Positions 44,778-54,622 are shown, numbered from the stretch's first letter. The stretch: DNA of 64,000 nucleotides from Accumulibacter jenkinsii (GCA_036625225.1 JAZKUF010000002.1:558001-622000); one strand, 5' to 3'. Translations and numbers: made by a program. Notes: a model not told the origin generated them from the letters alone.

Positions 44778-45599
44778 TTGCCGGCGATCCCCGAAATCAG
44801 GCCGCAACAGTCGATCGAACTGCTCAAGGAACTGCACATCCTGACCCGCGACGGCAAGCTGAACCAGGACAGCCGGCGCAAGCTGAAGCAGGTCTACCAC
44901 CTCGTCCACTTCATCGAGCCCCTGCTCGCCGAACTCGGCGCGAGTGGCGGCAGCCTGACGCTGGCTGATCACGGCGCCGGCAAATCGTACCTCGGCTTCA
45001 TCCTCTACGACCTTTTCTTCAGACAGCGTGAGGTGGCTCACGTCTACGGCATCGAGGCCCGCGAGGAACTCGTCGAGCGCTCGTGCAGCCTCGCGCGGCG
45101 GCTCGGTTTCACGCACATGTCCTTCCTCGGGCTGCGCGTCGAGGAAGCCATCGAGTCGCCAGCGCTGCCCGGGCGGATCGACATGGTCACTGCGCTGCAC
45201 GCCTGCGATACGGCCACCGACGACGCCATCCGCTTCGCCCTCAACAAGCAGAGCCGTTTCATCGTCCTCGTCCCCTGCTGCCAGGCCGAAGTCGCCGCCA
45301 TCCTGCGTCGCCGCAAGACCGAATCCCTGGCCAGAACCCCCCTGTCCGAGCTCTGGCGGCATCCGCTGCACACACGCGAATTCGGCAGCCAGGTGACCAA
45401 CGCCCTGCGCTGTCTGCAACTCGAAGCGCAGGGTTACCAGGTGACGGTCACCGAACTGGTCGGCTGGGAACACTCGCTGAAAAACGAACTGATCATCGCC
45501 CGCCAGACCGGCGCCAGACGCCACAACGCCGTGCTGCGGCTCGAACGGATTCTCGACGAACTCGATCTTCATGAACTGCATGACCGCTTCATCTATTGA
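44778..45599 (+). CDS. SAM-dependent methyltransferase, unknown substrate
   Basis: 273 residues from a TTG start preceded by AGGAAATCC; no ATG fits. Rossmann-type methyltransferase features are the motif I-like LADHGAGKSYLGFIL (about 63-77), an acidic motif II (GIEARE) and VPCCQAEV (about 174-181), which resembles the catalytic region of RNA/protein methyltransferases of the Methyltransf_32 type. The substrate is unknown. A TAGAAT 33 bp before the start may be the -10 box. Confidence 0.78.
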   Translation: MPAIPEIRPQQSIELLKELHILTRDGKLNQDSRRKLKQVYHLVHFIEPLLAELGASGGSLTLADHGAGKSYLGFILYDLFFRQREVAHVYGIEAREELVERSCSLARRLGFTHMSFLGLRVEEAIESPALPGRIDMVTALHACDTATDDAIRFALNKQSRFIVLVPCCQAEVAAILRRRKTESLARTPLSELWRHPLHTREFGSQVTNALRCLQLEAQGYQVTVTELVGWEHSLKNELIIARQTGARRHNAVLRLERILDELDLHELHDRFIY

Positions 45600-45663
45600 G
45601 CCGATCGCCGGTCAACCCGGCAACGCAGATCGTCGACCGGCCAACGAACGACGAGGACCCTGA

Positions 45664-46035
45664 ATGGAAAAATGGATCACACGCAGCGCCGCCGCGCTGG
45701 TCGCTGCCGGCAGTCTCGCCCTGTTCTGGACTTTTGGCGTCTTCGTCGCGGTGCCCTGGCGGGAGAGCCGGATGCTGTCGCTCAACGCCGTCGAACTGCA
45801 GGTGCTGGGCATTCCGCTGGTCGCCGGCATCCTGGTGGCCTGGGGCGCGCTGCATCTTCTCGCCATCGCCGATCGCGCCGACAGCCCCCGCCTGTACCCT
45901 GCCTGGCGCGGCGCACTCCTGATTGCCGCGCTGCTGGCCACCTACGGTGGCGCCTCCTGGACCGACAAACGGGCCAGCGCGCTGCCAGCACCGCCGGCGA
46001 CGAGCGCCGGCCAGGAAACAAGTGGCCCGCGCTAG
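45664..46035 (+). CDS. Small membrane protein of unknown function
   Basis: 123 residues with GAGGA upstream of the ATG. Three hydrophobic helices (about 7-30, 42-66, 80-97) and a polar C-terminus ending GQETSGPR. No family is recognised. It lies 64 bp after the methyltransferase gene and 107 bp before galU on the same strand. Confidence 0.68.
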   Translation: MEKWITRSAAALVAAGSLALFWTFGVFVAVPWRESRMLSLNAVELQVLGIPLVAGILVAWGALHLLAIADRADSPRLYPAWRGALLIAALLATYGGASWTDKRASALPAPPATSAGQETSGPR

Positions 46036-46142
46036 ACCGCGCGCCTCCTGCCCGATCATCCGATCATCCCGGAAAGCCAGCCGGAGCGCTGTGGTCGAGA
46101 TAAAATGGGCAGATCTTCCATTCACCCGACACGGATTTCAAC

Positions 46143-47063
46143 ATGACGACAGAGCAATACGGTTTGGCGATTCAAAAAGCGGTCTTCCCGGTCGCCGGTC
46201 TCGGCACTCGCTTCCTGCCGGCGACCAAGGCAAGTCCCAAGGAAATGCTGGCCGTGGTGGACAAGCCGCTGATCCAGTACGCGGTCGAGGAAGCTTATGC
46301 CGCGGGGATCCGCGAGATGATCTTCGTCACCGGCCGCAACAAGCGCTCGATCGAGGACCACTTCGACACCGCTTACGAACTCGAAGCGGAACTCGCGGCC
46401 GGCGGCAAGGACGAGCTGATGGCTCTGGTGCATTCGATCAAGCCCGAGGACATGGATTGTGTCTATGTCCGCCAGCCACGCGCCCTGGGCCTCGGCCATG
46501 CGATCCTGTGTGCCGAACGTCTGGTGCGCGGCGAACCCTTTGCCGTCCTGCTGGCTGACGACCTGATGATCGGTGAGCCCCCGATCATGCAGCAGATGAC
46601 CGAACTGTACGCCGTGCATCAGTGCAGCATCCTCGCCGTTCAGGAAGTCCCGAGGGACCAGACCCGGCGCTACGGGATCGTCGGCGCGGAACCCTTGACC
46701 GCCGACCTGCTGAACATCCAGGAACTGGTCGAGAAGCCCGAACCGCAGCGCGCCCCGTCCAATCTGGCGGTCGCTGGCCGCTATGTCCTCACCCCGGCCG
46801 TCTTCGAACTGATCCGCGAACAACCCCGCGGCACCGGCGGAGAAATCCAGCTCACCGATGGCATCGCCGCGCTGCTCGCCAGCGAACGTGTTCTGGCCTA
46901 TCGTTATCACGGCAAACGCTACGACTGTGGCAGCAAGCTCGGTCTGATGCAGGCGAGCGTCGTCCTCGGCGAAAGCCACCCGGAGCTCGGCATCGAGTTT
47001 TCCGCCTGGCTTAAGGAGCGACAGCAGACCATCGACACCCCGGCGGCGCAACCGGCACGATAG
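46143..47063 (+). CDS. galU: UTP-glucose-1-phosphate uridylyltransferase
   Basis: 306 residues. Makes UDP-glucose from UTP and glucose-1-phosphate, for exopolysaccharide and LPS sugars. The nucleotide-binding motif FPVAGLGTRFLPATKA is at about 14-29, with the GalU-specific DKPLIQYAVEEA and the C-terminal YDCGSKLG. About 9 residues precede the conserved core, a normal N-terminus. A TAAAAT at 46101 may be its -10 box. Confidence 0.96.
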   Translation: MTTEQYGLAIQKAVFPVAGLGTRFLPATKASPKEMLAVVDKPLIQYAVEEAYAAGIREMIFVTGRNKRSIEDHFDTAYELEAELAAGGKDELMALVHSIKPEDMDCVYVRQPRALGLGHAILCAERLVRGEPFAVLLADDLMIGEPPIMQQMTELYAVHQCSILAVQEVPRDQTRRYGIVGAEPLTADLLNIQELVEKPEPQRAPSNLAVAGRYVLTPAVFELIREQPRGTGGEIQLTDGIAALLASERVLAYRYHGKRYDCGSKLGLMQASVVLGESHPELGIEFSAWLKERQQTIDTPAAQPAR

Positions 47064-47160
47064 GCGCCCCGCGGCCGCTGGCGCGCTTGCCGGCAAGCCG
47101 GCCGGAGCAACATCCCGTGCTATAGTTGGCGCCTTTTTGTTCGCAGGACGATCCCTCTTG

Positions 47161-48747
47161 GTGCTTCGGTTCGACGTTCTCGTCATTGGCAGTGGCCTCG
47201 CGGGCCAGGCTGCCGCACTCCGGCTGGCGCAGGACCGCAAGGTGGCGCTGATCAGCAAGCGTACGCTGGAAGACAGCGCGTCGAGTTGGGCACAGGGCGG
47301 CATCGCCGCCGTACTCGACAACCGCGATTCGATCGAAGCGCACATCCGTGACACGATCACCGCCGGCGCTTTCCTCAATGATCGACGCGCGACCCGCTTC
47401 GTGATCGAAAACGGTCGCCGTGCCGTCGACTGGCTGATCGAGCAGGGGGTTCCCTTCACCCGTGACGAAGAGGGCTACCACCTGACCCGAGAAGGCGGCC
47501 ACAGCGCCCGTCGCGTCATCCACGTCGCCGACACCACCGGTCTGGCAGTCCAGGACACGCTGACCGGACTGATTCGTCAACAGCCGAACATCACCATCCT
47601 CGAAAACCATATCGCGATCGACCTGATTACCGGCGGCAAGCTCGGGCTCGGAGAGAAGCGCTGCCATGGCGCCTATGTGCTCGACAGTGCCAGCGGTGAG
47701 GTACTGACGCTCGGCGCCAGGCATACCCTGATTGCCGCCGGCGGCGCCGGCAAGGTCTACCTCTATACGACCAATCCGGACACCTCGACCGGTGACGGCA
47801 TCGCGATGGCCTGGCGCGCCGGCTGCCGGGTGGCGAACATGGAGTTCATCCAGTTTCATCCGACCTGCCTCTACCATCCGCAAGCGAAGTCCTTCCTGAT
47901 TTCCGAAGCGGTACGTGGCGAAGGTGGACGCCTGCTGCTGCCTGACGGCCACCGCTTCATGCCTGACCACGACGCGCGTGCGGAACTGGCACCGCGCGAT
48001 GTCGTCGCCCGGGCGATCGACTTCGAGATGAAAAAGCGGGGACTGGACTGCGTCTATCTCGACATTTCGCACAAACCCGCCGCATTTCTCGCCGAGCATT
48101 TCCCCAACATCCTGGCGCGCTGCCTCGATCTGGGAATCGACATCACGCGCTCACCGATTCCGGTCGTCCCGGCCGCACACTACACCTGCGGCGGCGTCGT
48201 CAGCGACCTGCGCGCGCGCACCGACCTGCCCGGCCTCTACGTCGCCGGCGAAGCTTCCTGTACCGGCCTGCACGGCGCCAATCGCCTGGCCAGCAACTCG
48301 CTGCTCGAGTGCCTGGTCTTCGCCGAAGCAGCGGCCAGAGACATTCTCGAACAGCCGCCTGCAGACCTGCCGCCACTGCCGGCATGGGACGCGAGCCGGG
48401 TCAGCGATCCCGACGAGGAAATCGTCATCGCCCACAACTGGGACGAACTGCGGCGCTTCATGTGGGACTACGTCGGCATCGTGCGCACCACCAAGCGGCT
48501 ACAGCGCGCGCAGAACCGGATCCGCCTGCTGGTCCGTGAAATCGACGATTTCTACTCTCATTTCCGGGTCAGCCACGACCTGATCGAACTGCGCAACCTG
48601 GTCGTGACCGCCGACCTGATCATCCGCTGCGCCCTGCGCCGCCATGAAAGCCGCGGACTCCATTTCAGCCGCAATTATCCGGAAACGCTCGCGCGCGCGC
48701 GCAACACGGTGATCAGGCGCCGCCCGCCGGCCGATCAGCCCGACTAG
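47161..48747 (+). CDS. nadB: L-aspartate oxidase
   Basis: A 528-residue FAD enzyme oxidising aspartate to iminoaspartate, the first step of de novo NAD synthesis. FAD-binding GSGLAGQAAAL and the succinate-dehydrogenase-like SSWAQGGIAAV and HGANRLASNSLLE motifs are present. The start is GTG at 47161 or TTG at 47158; AGGA at 47145 favours the latter slightly by spacing. TATAGT at 47121 may be the -10. The 3' end overlaps the convergent ygfX gene by 35 bp. nadA and nadC are not nearby. Confidence 0.95.
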   Translation: MLRFDVLVIGSGLAGQAAALRLAQDRKVALISKRTLEDSASSWAQGGIAAVLDNRDSIEAHIRDTITAGAFLNDRRATRFVIENGRRAVDWLIEQGVPFTRDEEGYHLTREGGHSARRVIHVADTTGLAVQDTLTGLIRQQPNITILENHIAIDLITGGKLGLGEKRCHGAYVLDSASGEVLTLGARHTLIAAGGAGKVYLYTTNPDTSTGDGIAMAWRAGCRVANMEFIQFHPTCLYHPQAKSFLISEAVRGEGGRLLLPDGHRFMPDHDARAELAPRDVVARAIDFEMKKRGLDCVYLDISHKPAAFLAEHFPNILARCLDLGIDITRSPIPVVPAAHYTCGGVVSDLRARTDLPGLYVAGEASCTGLHGANRLASNSLLECLVFAEAAARDILEQPPADLPPLPAWDASRVSDPDEEIVIAHNWDELRRFMWDYVGIVRTTKRLQRAQNRIRLLVREIDDFYSHFRVSHDLIELRNLVVTADLIIRCALRRHESRGLHFSRNYPETLARARNTVIRRRPPADQPD

Positions 48748-49096
48748 CCAGCCAGCGCAGTGCCAGGCGCAGCAGGCGAAACTGCTCTGCCGGCATGCTG
48801 TCCGGCAGCAGGGCAAGGCTGATCCGTCGGCCCTGGTCGTCGCTGCGCAGACGCAGCACGATCAACGGGCGGAAAACCGCAGTGCCGGGCTCCACGGCCA
48901 CCGGCAGCCAGTCGCCGGCAAGATCGCGGACCGCCATCTCGCCGTCCTCGTTCAGGCGCAGACCGAGGACCTTTGACGGTTGCCGGGTCTGCCAGGCCGA
49001 CCAAGCAAGCAGTGCCAGCAAGGGATAGCGCACGCCGGCAGGCCAGGGCAGCAGCCAGACACAGCCCGCGGCAAGCAGATGCAACAGCAGCATCAA
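48713..49096 (-). CDS. YgfX-family membrane protein (start uncertain)
   Basis: At least 127 residues. Two hydrophobic segments (about 1-13 and 19-34) are followed by a soluble part (VLGLRLNEDGEMAVRDLAG, then FRPLIVLRLRSDD) typical of YgfX (CptA-like) proteins, which act with SdhE/YgfY-type partners. The conserved N-terminal segment with LRCSRRLAWL lies upstream of the first ATG/TTG (49091-49096) in the same open frame, but that stretch back to the fabF stop has no ATG, GTG or TTG. The true start may be a rare codon (ATT or ATC around 49133-49147). It is the last gene of the fab cluster and overlaps the 3' end of nadB. Confidence 0.7.
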   Translation of the reverse strand: MMLLLHLLAAGCVWLLPWPAGVRYPLLALLAWSAWQTRQPSKVLGLRLNEDGEMAVRDLAGDWLPVAVEPGTAVFRPLIVLRLRSDDQGRRISLALLPDSMPAEQFRLLRLALRWLASRADRPAGGA

Positions 49097-49168
49097 CCAC
49101 GCCAGCCGCCGCGAGCACCGCAGGTCGATGACAATCGGGAAGCGGATCGCGCGCCCCGCGGCGCCCGC

Positions 49169-50407
49169 CTAGAGGCGTTTGAAGGCGACGGTGGCGTTGG
49201 TGCCACCGAAGCCGAAGGAGTTCGAGATGCCGACGTCGATCTTCATCGGGCGTGCTTCATTGGCGCAATAGTCGAGGTCGCAGGCCTCGTCCTGATTGAA
49301 GAGGTTGATCGTCGGCGGCGAGACCTGATGATGGATGGCGAGCACCGTAAACAGCGCTTCGATCCCGCCCGCGGCGCCCAGCAGATGGCCGGTCATCGAC
49401 TTCGTTGAATTGACCACCAGGCGGTGCGCATGTTCGCCGAAAGCGCGTTTGACGGCGATCGTCTCGGCCTTGTCGCCGAGCGGCGTCGACGTCCCGTGCG
49501 CATTGACGTACTGCACCTCGTCCGCATTGATACCGGCGTTGCGCAGGGCGTTGCTCATGCAGCGTGCCGCGCCCTCACCGTCTTCGCAGGGAGCGGTCAT
49601 GTGGTGGGCGTCGGCGCTCATGCCGAAACCGGCCAGTTCACAGTAAATCCGCGCCCCGCGTGCCCTGGCATGTTCGTATTCCTCGAGCACGACGACGCCC
49701 GCCCCTTCACTGAGCACGAAGCCGTCGCGGTCCCGGTCCCAGGGGCGACTCGCCGTCTGCGGGTCGTCGTTGCGGGTCGACAGCGCGCGCGGCGCGCAGA
49801 AGCCGCCCATGCCGAGCTTCGAGACGCAGCCTTCGGCACCGCCGGCAATCATGATGTCCGCATCACCGTATTCGATCAGACGACCGGCGTCGCCGATGCT
49901 GTGGGTACCGGTCGAACAGGCGCTGACGAGCGAAAGGTTGGGACCCTTGTAGCCGCGCATGATCGACAGGTTGCCGGAGATCATGTTGATGATCGATCCG
50001 GGAACAAAGAAGGGGGAAACCTTGCGTACGCCGCCTGCGAAAAAGTCGTCGCAGGTACTCTCGATCATCGGCAAACCACCGATCCCCGAGCCAATCGAGA
50101 CGCCAATCCGCTCCGGCGCAAGGTCCTGATCATCGAGACCGGCGTCGCGGATCGCCTCGAGACCCGCTGCCATGCCGTAATGGATGAAGACGTCCATGCG
50201 ACGCGCTTCTTTTGGCGACAGATAGCGGCCAATGTCGAAATCCCGGACTTCACCGGCGATTCGCACCGGAAAGGTGGAGACATCGAAGCGCGTGACCGGA
50301 CCAATCCCCGAGCGTCCGGCAAGAATGTTCTGCCAGGCTTGCGAAACGGAATTGCCCACGGGAGAAATGATTCCCAGGCCAGTGATGACGACTCTGCGAC
50401 GTGCCAA
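49169..50407 (-). CDS. fabF: Beta-ketoacyl-ACP synthase II
   Basis: A 412-residue elongating condensing enzyme of fatty-acid synthesis. The active-site cysteine is C164 in VSACSTGTHS, and the two histidines are in NAHGTSTPLGD and GHLLGAAGG. The start MARRRVVITGLGIISPVGN is canonical. Separated from acpP by 114 bp, which contains an imperfect hairpin but no U-tract. Confidence 0.97.
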   Translation of the reverse strand: MARRRVVITGLGIISPVGNSVSQAWQNILAGRSGIGPVTRFDVSTFPVRIAGEVRDFDIGRYLSPKEARRMDVFIHYGMAAGLEAIRDAGLDDQDLAPERIGVSIGSGIGGLPMIESTCDDFFAGGVRKVSPFFVPGSIINMISGNLSIMRGYKGPNLSLVSACSTGTHSIGDAGRLIEYGDADIMIAGGAEGCVSKLGMGGFCAPRALSTRNDDPQTASRPWDRDRDGFVLSEGAGVVVLEEYEHARARGARIYCELAGFGMSADAHHMTAPCEDGEGAARCMSNALRNAGINADEVQYVNAHGTSTPLGDKAETIAVKRAFGEHAHRLVVNSTKSMTGHLLGAAGGIEALFTVLAIHHQVSPPTINLFNQDEACDLDYCANEARPMKIDVGISNSFGFGGTNATVAFKRL

Positions 50408-50521
50408 CTTGAACTCCGAAGATGTGGAGGTGCGAAAACGAAAAGCTGTCTTGCGCGATCCCTCCCTGCCGGACCAGACCGCTACCGGAACCTGGCCGCA
50501 GGGAAGCCGGGAGACTGTGGA

Positions 50522-50758
50522 TTACTTCTTGTGAACCGTGACGTAGTCGATGGCTTGCTGAACGGTGGTGATCTTCTCGGCTTCATCATCCGGGATCTCG
50601 CACTCGAATTCTTCTTCCAGCGCCATCACCAGTTCCACGGTGTCGAGCGAATCGGCACCCAGATCATCAACGAAAGACGACTCGTTCTTGATGTCCGCTT
50701 CATTGACACCGAGTTGCTCGGCGACGATCTTCTTGACCCGCTGCTCAATACTTTCCAT
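50522..50758 (-). CDS. acpP: Acyl carrier protein
   Basis: 78 residues, start MESIEQRVKKIV. The phosphopantetheine attachment serine is in DLGADSLDTVELVMALEE (Ser 37). Acidic, as expected. It carries acyl chains for the Fab enzymes and PlsX around it. Positioned between fabG and fabF as in most proteobacteria. Confidence 0.97.
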   Translation of the reverse strand: MESIEQRVKKIVAEQLGVNEADIKNESSFVDDLGADSLDTVELVMALEEEFECEIPDDEAEKITTVQQAIDYVTVHKK

Positions 50759-50866
50759 CGAAGTGTTCCTTCCCAAGGTTCAAATGTAAAACAAAACGCG
50801 GCATTCTAACAAAATGACCGCAACTTACCAATTGCCACGCGAGCCTCTCCCCTCGGGGTGGGCGGC

Positions 50867-51607
50867 TCAGCCCAGGAACATGCCGCCATTGACGTGAATC
50901 GTCGTGCCGGTGATGTAAGCGGCACCGGCTGAAGCCAGGAAAGCCACCGCTGCCGCAACGTCGCGGGGAGAGCCCAGGCGAGCGAGCGGAATTCCCGCCA
51001 GCAACGCTTCCTTCTGTCGGTCGTCGAGCGCCCGCGTCATGTCGGTATCGATCAGACCGGGCGCCACACAATTGACCGTGATATTGCGACTGCCCAGTTC
51101 CCGGGCCAACGCCCGGCTCATGCCGGTGACACCGGCCTTGGCAGCACAGTAATTGACCTGCCCCGGGTTGCCGGCATGGCCGACCACCGAGGTGACATTG
51201 ATGATCCTGCCCTGGCGGGCTTTGACCATGCCGCGCATGACGGCCCGCGACAGGCGGAAGACGGCTTTGAGGTCGGTCTCGATGACCGTATCCCATTCGT
51301 CGTCCTTCAGCCGCAGCGCGAGGTTGTCGCGTGTAATCCCCGCGTTGTTCACCAGCACCGACACCGGGCCATAGCGCCGTTCGATATGGCCGATCAGCGC
51401 CTCGACCCGAGCCTGGTCGCGCACTTCGAGGACATTCCCCTCGCCCTTGCTGCCGGCATCACTCAGGCTGGCCGAGATCTGCGCCGCCCCCTCGGCGGTG
51501 GTGGCAGTGCCGATCACCGTCGCGCCACGAAGGCCCAGTTCGAGAGCGATGGCCTGACCGATACCCCGCGAGGCACCGGTGACCAGCGCAATTTGTCCGT
51601 CGAGCAT
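50867..51607 (-). CDS. fabG: 3-oxoacyl-ACP reductase
   Basis: A 246-residue SDR enzyme reducing 3-ketoacyl-ACP with NADPH. Cofactor motif TGASRGIGQAIA, NNAG near 86-89, catalytic S in VTSVVG and YxxxK as YCAAK, an unusual cysteine beside the catalytic Tyr but within the pattern. Ends with GGMFLG, typical of FabG. The start is 6 bp after fabD. Confidence 0.96.
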   Translation of the reverse strand: MLDGQIALVTGASRGIGQAIALELGLRGATVIGTATTAEGAAQISASLSDAGSKGEGNVLEVRDQARVEALIGHIERRYGPVSVLVNNAGITRDNLALRLKDDEWDTVIETDLKAVFRLSRAVMRGMVKARQGRIINVTSVVGHAGNPGQVNYCAAKAGVTGMSRALARELGSRNITVNCVAPGLIDTDMTRALDDRQKEALLAGIPLARLGSPRDVAAAVAFLASAGAAYITGTTIHVNGGMFLG

Positions 51608-51613
51608 GTCTGT

Positions 51614-52555
51614 TTACTCCAGGTGGGCGACGGCGGCATCGATCGCCGGCAGGTCGGCCAGCGCGATGCTCGCCAGGCGATCGTCACAGCGCCGCGTGAG
51701 CGCTGCCAGAACCTTGCCGGGTCCGCATTCGGCGACCGTCGTGATGTCCATCGCCGCCATCCGGCGGATCGTCTCGACCCAGCGCACCGGCGAGTAAGCC
51801 TGGCGAACCAGTGCGTCCCTGATCCTCTCCGGATCCGACTCGATGGCGACATCGGCGTTGTTGATCAGCGGGATCTGCGGCGCGGCAAAGCGCAACTGCG
51901 CCAGACGAGCAGCCAGGGGTGCCGCCGCCGGTCGGATCAGCGAGCAGTGGAAGGGCGCTGAGACCGGCAGCAGCAGGGCCCGCTTGGCACCTCTCGCCTT
52001 GCAGCCGGCGCAGGCGCGTTCAACCGCGGCCTGGCTGCCGGCGATCACCGTCTGCCCGGGTCCGTTGAAGTTGACCGGTTCAGCGACCGCGCCCGCACCG
52101 CTCAGGGTTTCGGCTTCGCGACAGGCTTCGGCAATCTTTTCGTCATCGAGGCCGAGAATCGCGGCCATCGCGCCGCTACCGGCCGGTACCGCGGCCTGCA
52201 TCGCCGCCGCGCGCAGGCGAACCAGCGGCACCGCGTCCGCGAAGGCAATGACGCCGGCGGCGACCAGCGCCGAGTACTCGCCGAGACTGTGCCCGGCAAG
52301 CACGGAAGGCAGCCTGCCCCCGCGGTCGAGCCACAGGCGATAAACCGCAACGCCGGCGGTCAGCATCACCGGCTGGGTGTTGACGGTCTGCGACAGGGCT
52401 TCGGACGGCCCCTCGGCAAGCAGCTGCCAGAGATCCTGGTCGAGCGCCATCGACGCTTCATCGACCGTTGCGCGAACGACGGCCGCGTCGCCATACGCTG
52501 CCATCATCCCCACCGCCTGCGAGCCCTGACCTGGAAAAACGAACGCGAACGCCAT
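51614..52555 (-). CDS. fabD: Malonyl-CoA:ACP transacylase
   Basis: 313 residues. Loads malonyl groups onto ACP. FPGQGSQAVGM at the N-terminus, active-site serine in GHSLGEYSALVAAG (about 90-94), and the catalytic His in SAPFHCSL. 18 bp downstream of fabH. Confidence 0.96.
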   Translation of the reverse strand: MAFAFVFPGQGSQAVGMMAAYGDAAVVRATVDEASMALDQDLWQLLAEGPSEALSQTVNTQPVMLTAGVAVYRLWLDRGGRLPSVLAGHSLGEYSALVAAGVIAFADAVPLVRLRAAAMQAAVPAGSGAMAAILGLDDEKIAEACREAETLSGAGAVAEPVNFNGPGQTVIAGSQAAVERACAGCKARGAKRALLLPVSAPFHCSLIRPAAAPLAARLAQLRFAAPQIPLINNADVAIESDPERIRDALVRQAYSPVRWVETIRRMAAMDITTVAECGPGKVLAALTRRCDDRLASIALADLPAIDAAVAHLE

Positions 52556-52573
52556 GCTTTCTTCCTTAATGCT

Positions 52574-53533
52574 TTACATCTCGACGAGGACTGCGCCCCA
52601 GGTGAAACCACCGCCAACGCCTTCGAGCAGAACTTTCTGAGGGGCCGCGATGCGGTGGTCGCGAACCGCCTCATCGAGCGCCAGGGGGACCGAAGCCGCC
52701 GACGTGTTGCCATGCCGATCGACGGTGACCACGACCTTGTCCATCGGCATCTTCATCCGCTTTGCCGTAGCTTCGAGAATGCGGTTGTTGGCCTGGTGCG
52801 GAATCAGCCAGTCGACCCTGGCCGGCAGGACGCCAGCCGCCGCACAGCACTCCTCGCCGACCTCGGCGAGGACGCGCACGGCAAACTTGAACACCGCCTG
52901 GCCATCCATGCGCAGAAAGGGGTCGCCCGTGACCCGGCCACCACAGATACTGCCCGGCACCGACAGGATGGCATGCTGGGCGCCATCGGCATGCAGGGCG
53001 GAGGCAAGGATTCCCGGCCGGTCTGAGGCCTCGAGCACGACCGCGCCGGCGCCGTCACCGAAGAGGACACAGGTCGCTCGATCGGACCAGTCGAGAATGT
53101 TCGAGAAGACCTCGGCCCCGACCACCAGGGCACGTCGATGGCTACCTGAGCGGATGAACTTGTCGGCAATCGCGAGCCCGTACACAAAACCGCTGCACAC
53201 GGCCTGGACATCGAAGGCGGTCGCCCCATGGTTGCCGAGTTTGCCCTGCAGCAGGCATGCGGTACTTGGAAAAATGAAATCCGGGGTCGAAGTGGCAACG
53301 ATGATCAGGTCGAGGTCGGCGGCCTGCAGACCGGCTGCCGCCAGCGCCCGACGGCTGGCTTCGAGGGCCAGCATGCTGCTCGTCTGGCCATCCTCGGCGA
53401 GATGGCGGAAGCGGATGCCGGTTCGGCTGGTGATCCACTCATCGCTGGTAGCGATGCCACGACGCGCCAGTTCGTCGTTGCTGACCGGCTGACCGGGCAG
53501 AAAGCTGCCCGTCCCGGTAATCCGCGAGAACAT
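52574..53533 (-). CDS. fabH: Beta-ketoacyl-ACP synthase III
   Basis: A 319-residue initiating condensing enzyme (acetyl-CoA + malonyl-ACP). The ATG giving MFSRITGTGSFLPG is the family start; the 40-residue upstream extension is plsX sequence. The catalytic triad is visible: Cys in VQAVCSGFVYG, His in IPHQANNRI and Asn in GNTSAASVPL. It begins one base after the plsX stop. Confidence 0.96.
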   Translation of the reverse strand: MFSRITGTGSFLPGQPVSNDELARRGIATSDEWITSRTGIRFRHLAEDGQTSSMLALEASRRALAAAGLQAADLDLIIVATSTPDFIFPSTACLLQGKLGNHGATAFDVQAVCSGFVYGLAIADKFIRSGSHRRALVVGAEVFSNILDWSDRATCVLFGDGAGAVVLEASDRPGILASALHADGAQHAILSVPGSICGGRVTGDPFLRMDGQAVFKFAVRVLAEVGEECCAAAGVLPARVDWLIPHQANNRILEATAKRMKMPMDKVVVTVDRHGNTSAASVPLALDEAVRDHRIAAPQKVLLEGVGGGFTWGAVLVEM

Positions 53534-53534
53534 G

Positions 53535-54551
53535 CTATGCGATCTCCTGAAGCGGTTGTTGTTGTTGCGCTGCACGTTCGCTGATCCGCCCCAGCACGCC
53601 GCTGCTGACCTCTTCGACGGCACGCCGCAGGGCACAGGTAAAGGCCAGGGCATCGGCCGAACCGTGGCTCTTGACGACGATCCCCTTGAGGCCGAGCAAG
53701 GTCGCCCCGTTGTACTGACGATGGTCTACACGCTGCTTGAAGCGCTTCAGCACCGGCATCGCGATCAGGGCCGCGAGCTTGGTGAACAGATTGCGACGGA
53801 ATTCCTGGCGCAGGAAAGTCGCCAGCAGCTGCGCCAGGCCTTCCGACGTCTTGAGGGCGACATTGCCGACGAAACCGTCGCAAACAATGACGTCAGCTTC
53901 GCCCTTGTAGAGTCCGTCACCTTCGACATTGCCGACAAAATTGAGACCGGAATCGCCGAGCAGTTCGGCAGCGCGCTTGACGACATCATTACCCTTGATG
54001 GCTTCCTCACCAATGTTGAGGATGCCGACCGTCGGTCGATCACGATGCTCGATCGCCGACACCAGGGAAGCGCCCATGATCCCGAACTGCAGCAGATGCT
54101 CCGGACTGCAATCGACGTTGGCGCCCAGATCGAGCACGTGCGTGTGGCCGGTAAGCGTCGGCAGGACGGCGCAGATCGCCGGCCGGTCGATGCCGGGCAG
54201 CATTTTCAGGACAAAGCGGGAAATCGCCATCAACGCACCGGTATTGCCGGCCGAAACACAGGCATCCGCCTCGCCCTGCTTGACCAGATCGACCGCGACC
54301 CGCATCGACGAGTCTTTCTTGTTGCGCAGCGCCAGGGCCGGCGACTCGTCCATGGCGACCACTTCGCTGGCATGGCGAACGAGCACCCGGCCGACCGCCG
54401 CATCGCCGAGAAAGGGCCGAATGCGTTCGGCAAGACCGACCAGGATCACCCGCACGTTGGCGTGCCCGCGAGCGAACTCCAGGGCAGCCGGAACGGTCAC
54501 CTGGGGGCCGTGGTCCCCGCCCATGCAATCGATGGCAACGGTAATGGTCAT
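53535..54551 (-). CDS. plsX: Phosphate acyltransferase PlsX
   Basis: 338 residues. Converts acyl-ACP to acyl-phosphate for phospholipid synthesis. Start MTITVAIDCMGGDHGP is canonical; GNTGALMA and NIGEEAIKG(N)DVVK motifs are present. Follows rpmF in the widely conserved yceD-rpmF-plsX-fab order. Confidence 0.97.
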   Translation of the reverse strand: MTITVAIDCMGGDHGPQVTVPAALEFARGHANVRVILVGLAERIRPFLGDAAVGRVLVRHASEVVAMDESPALALRNKKDSSMRVAVDLVKQGEADACVSAGNTGALMAISRFVLKMLPGIDRPAICAVLPTLTGHTHVLDLGANVDCSPEHLLQFGIMGASLVSAIEHRDRPTVGILNIGEEAIKGNDVVKRAAELLGDSGLNFVGNVEGDGLYKGEADVIVCDGFVGNVALKTSEGLAQLLATFLRQEFRRNLFTKLAALIAMPVLKRFKQRVDHRQYNGATLLGLKGIVVKSHGSADALAFTCALRRAVEEVSSGVLGRISERAAQQQQPLQEIA

Positions 54552-54622
54552 TCTCGCAGGCCGATAAAAGAAAAGGCAGGCAGTTCACCATCCTGTGAAG
54601 CTGCCCGCCCAATCCAGTGGAA

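Noticed and set aside
44664..45581. 306-codon upstream extension of ylqF
   Set aside because: YlqF begins at the canonical MTIQWYPGHM; the extension is antisense of the methyltransferase gene.
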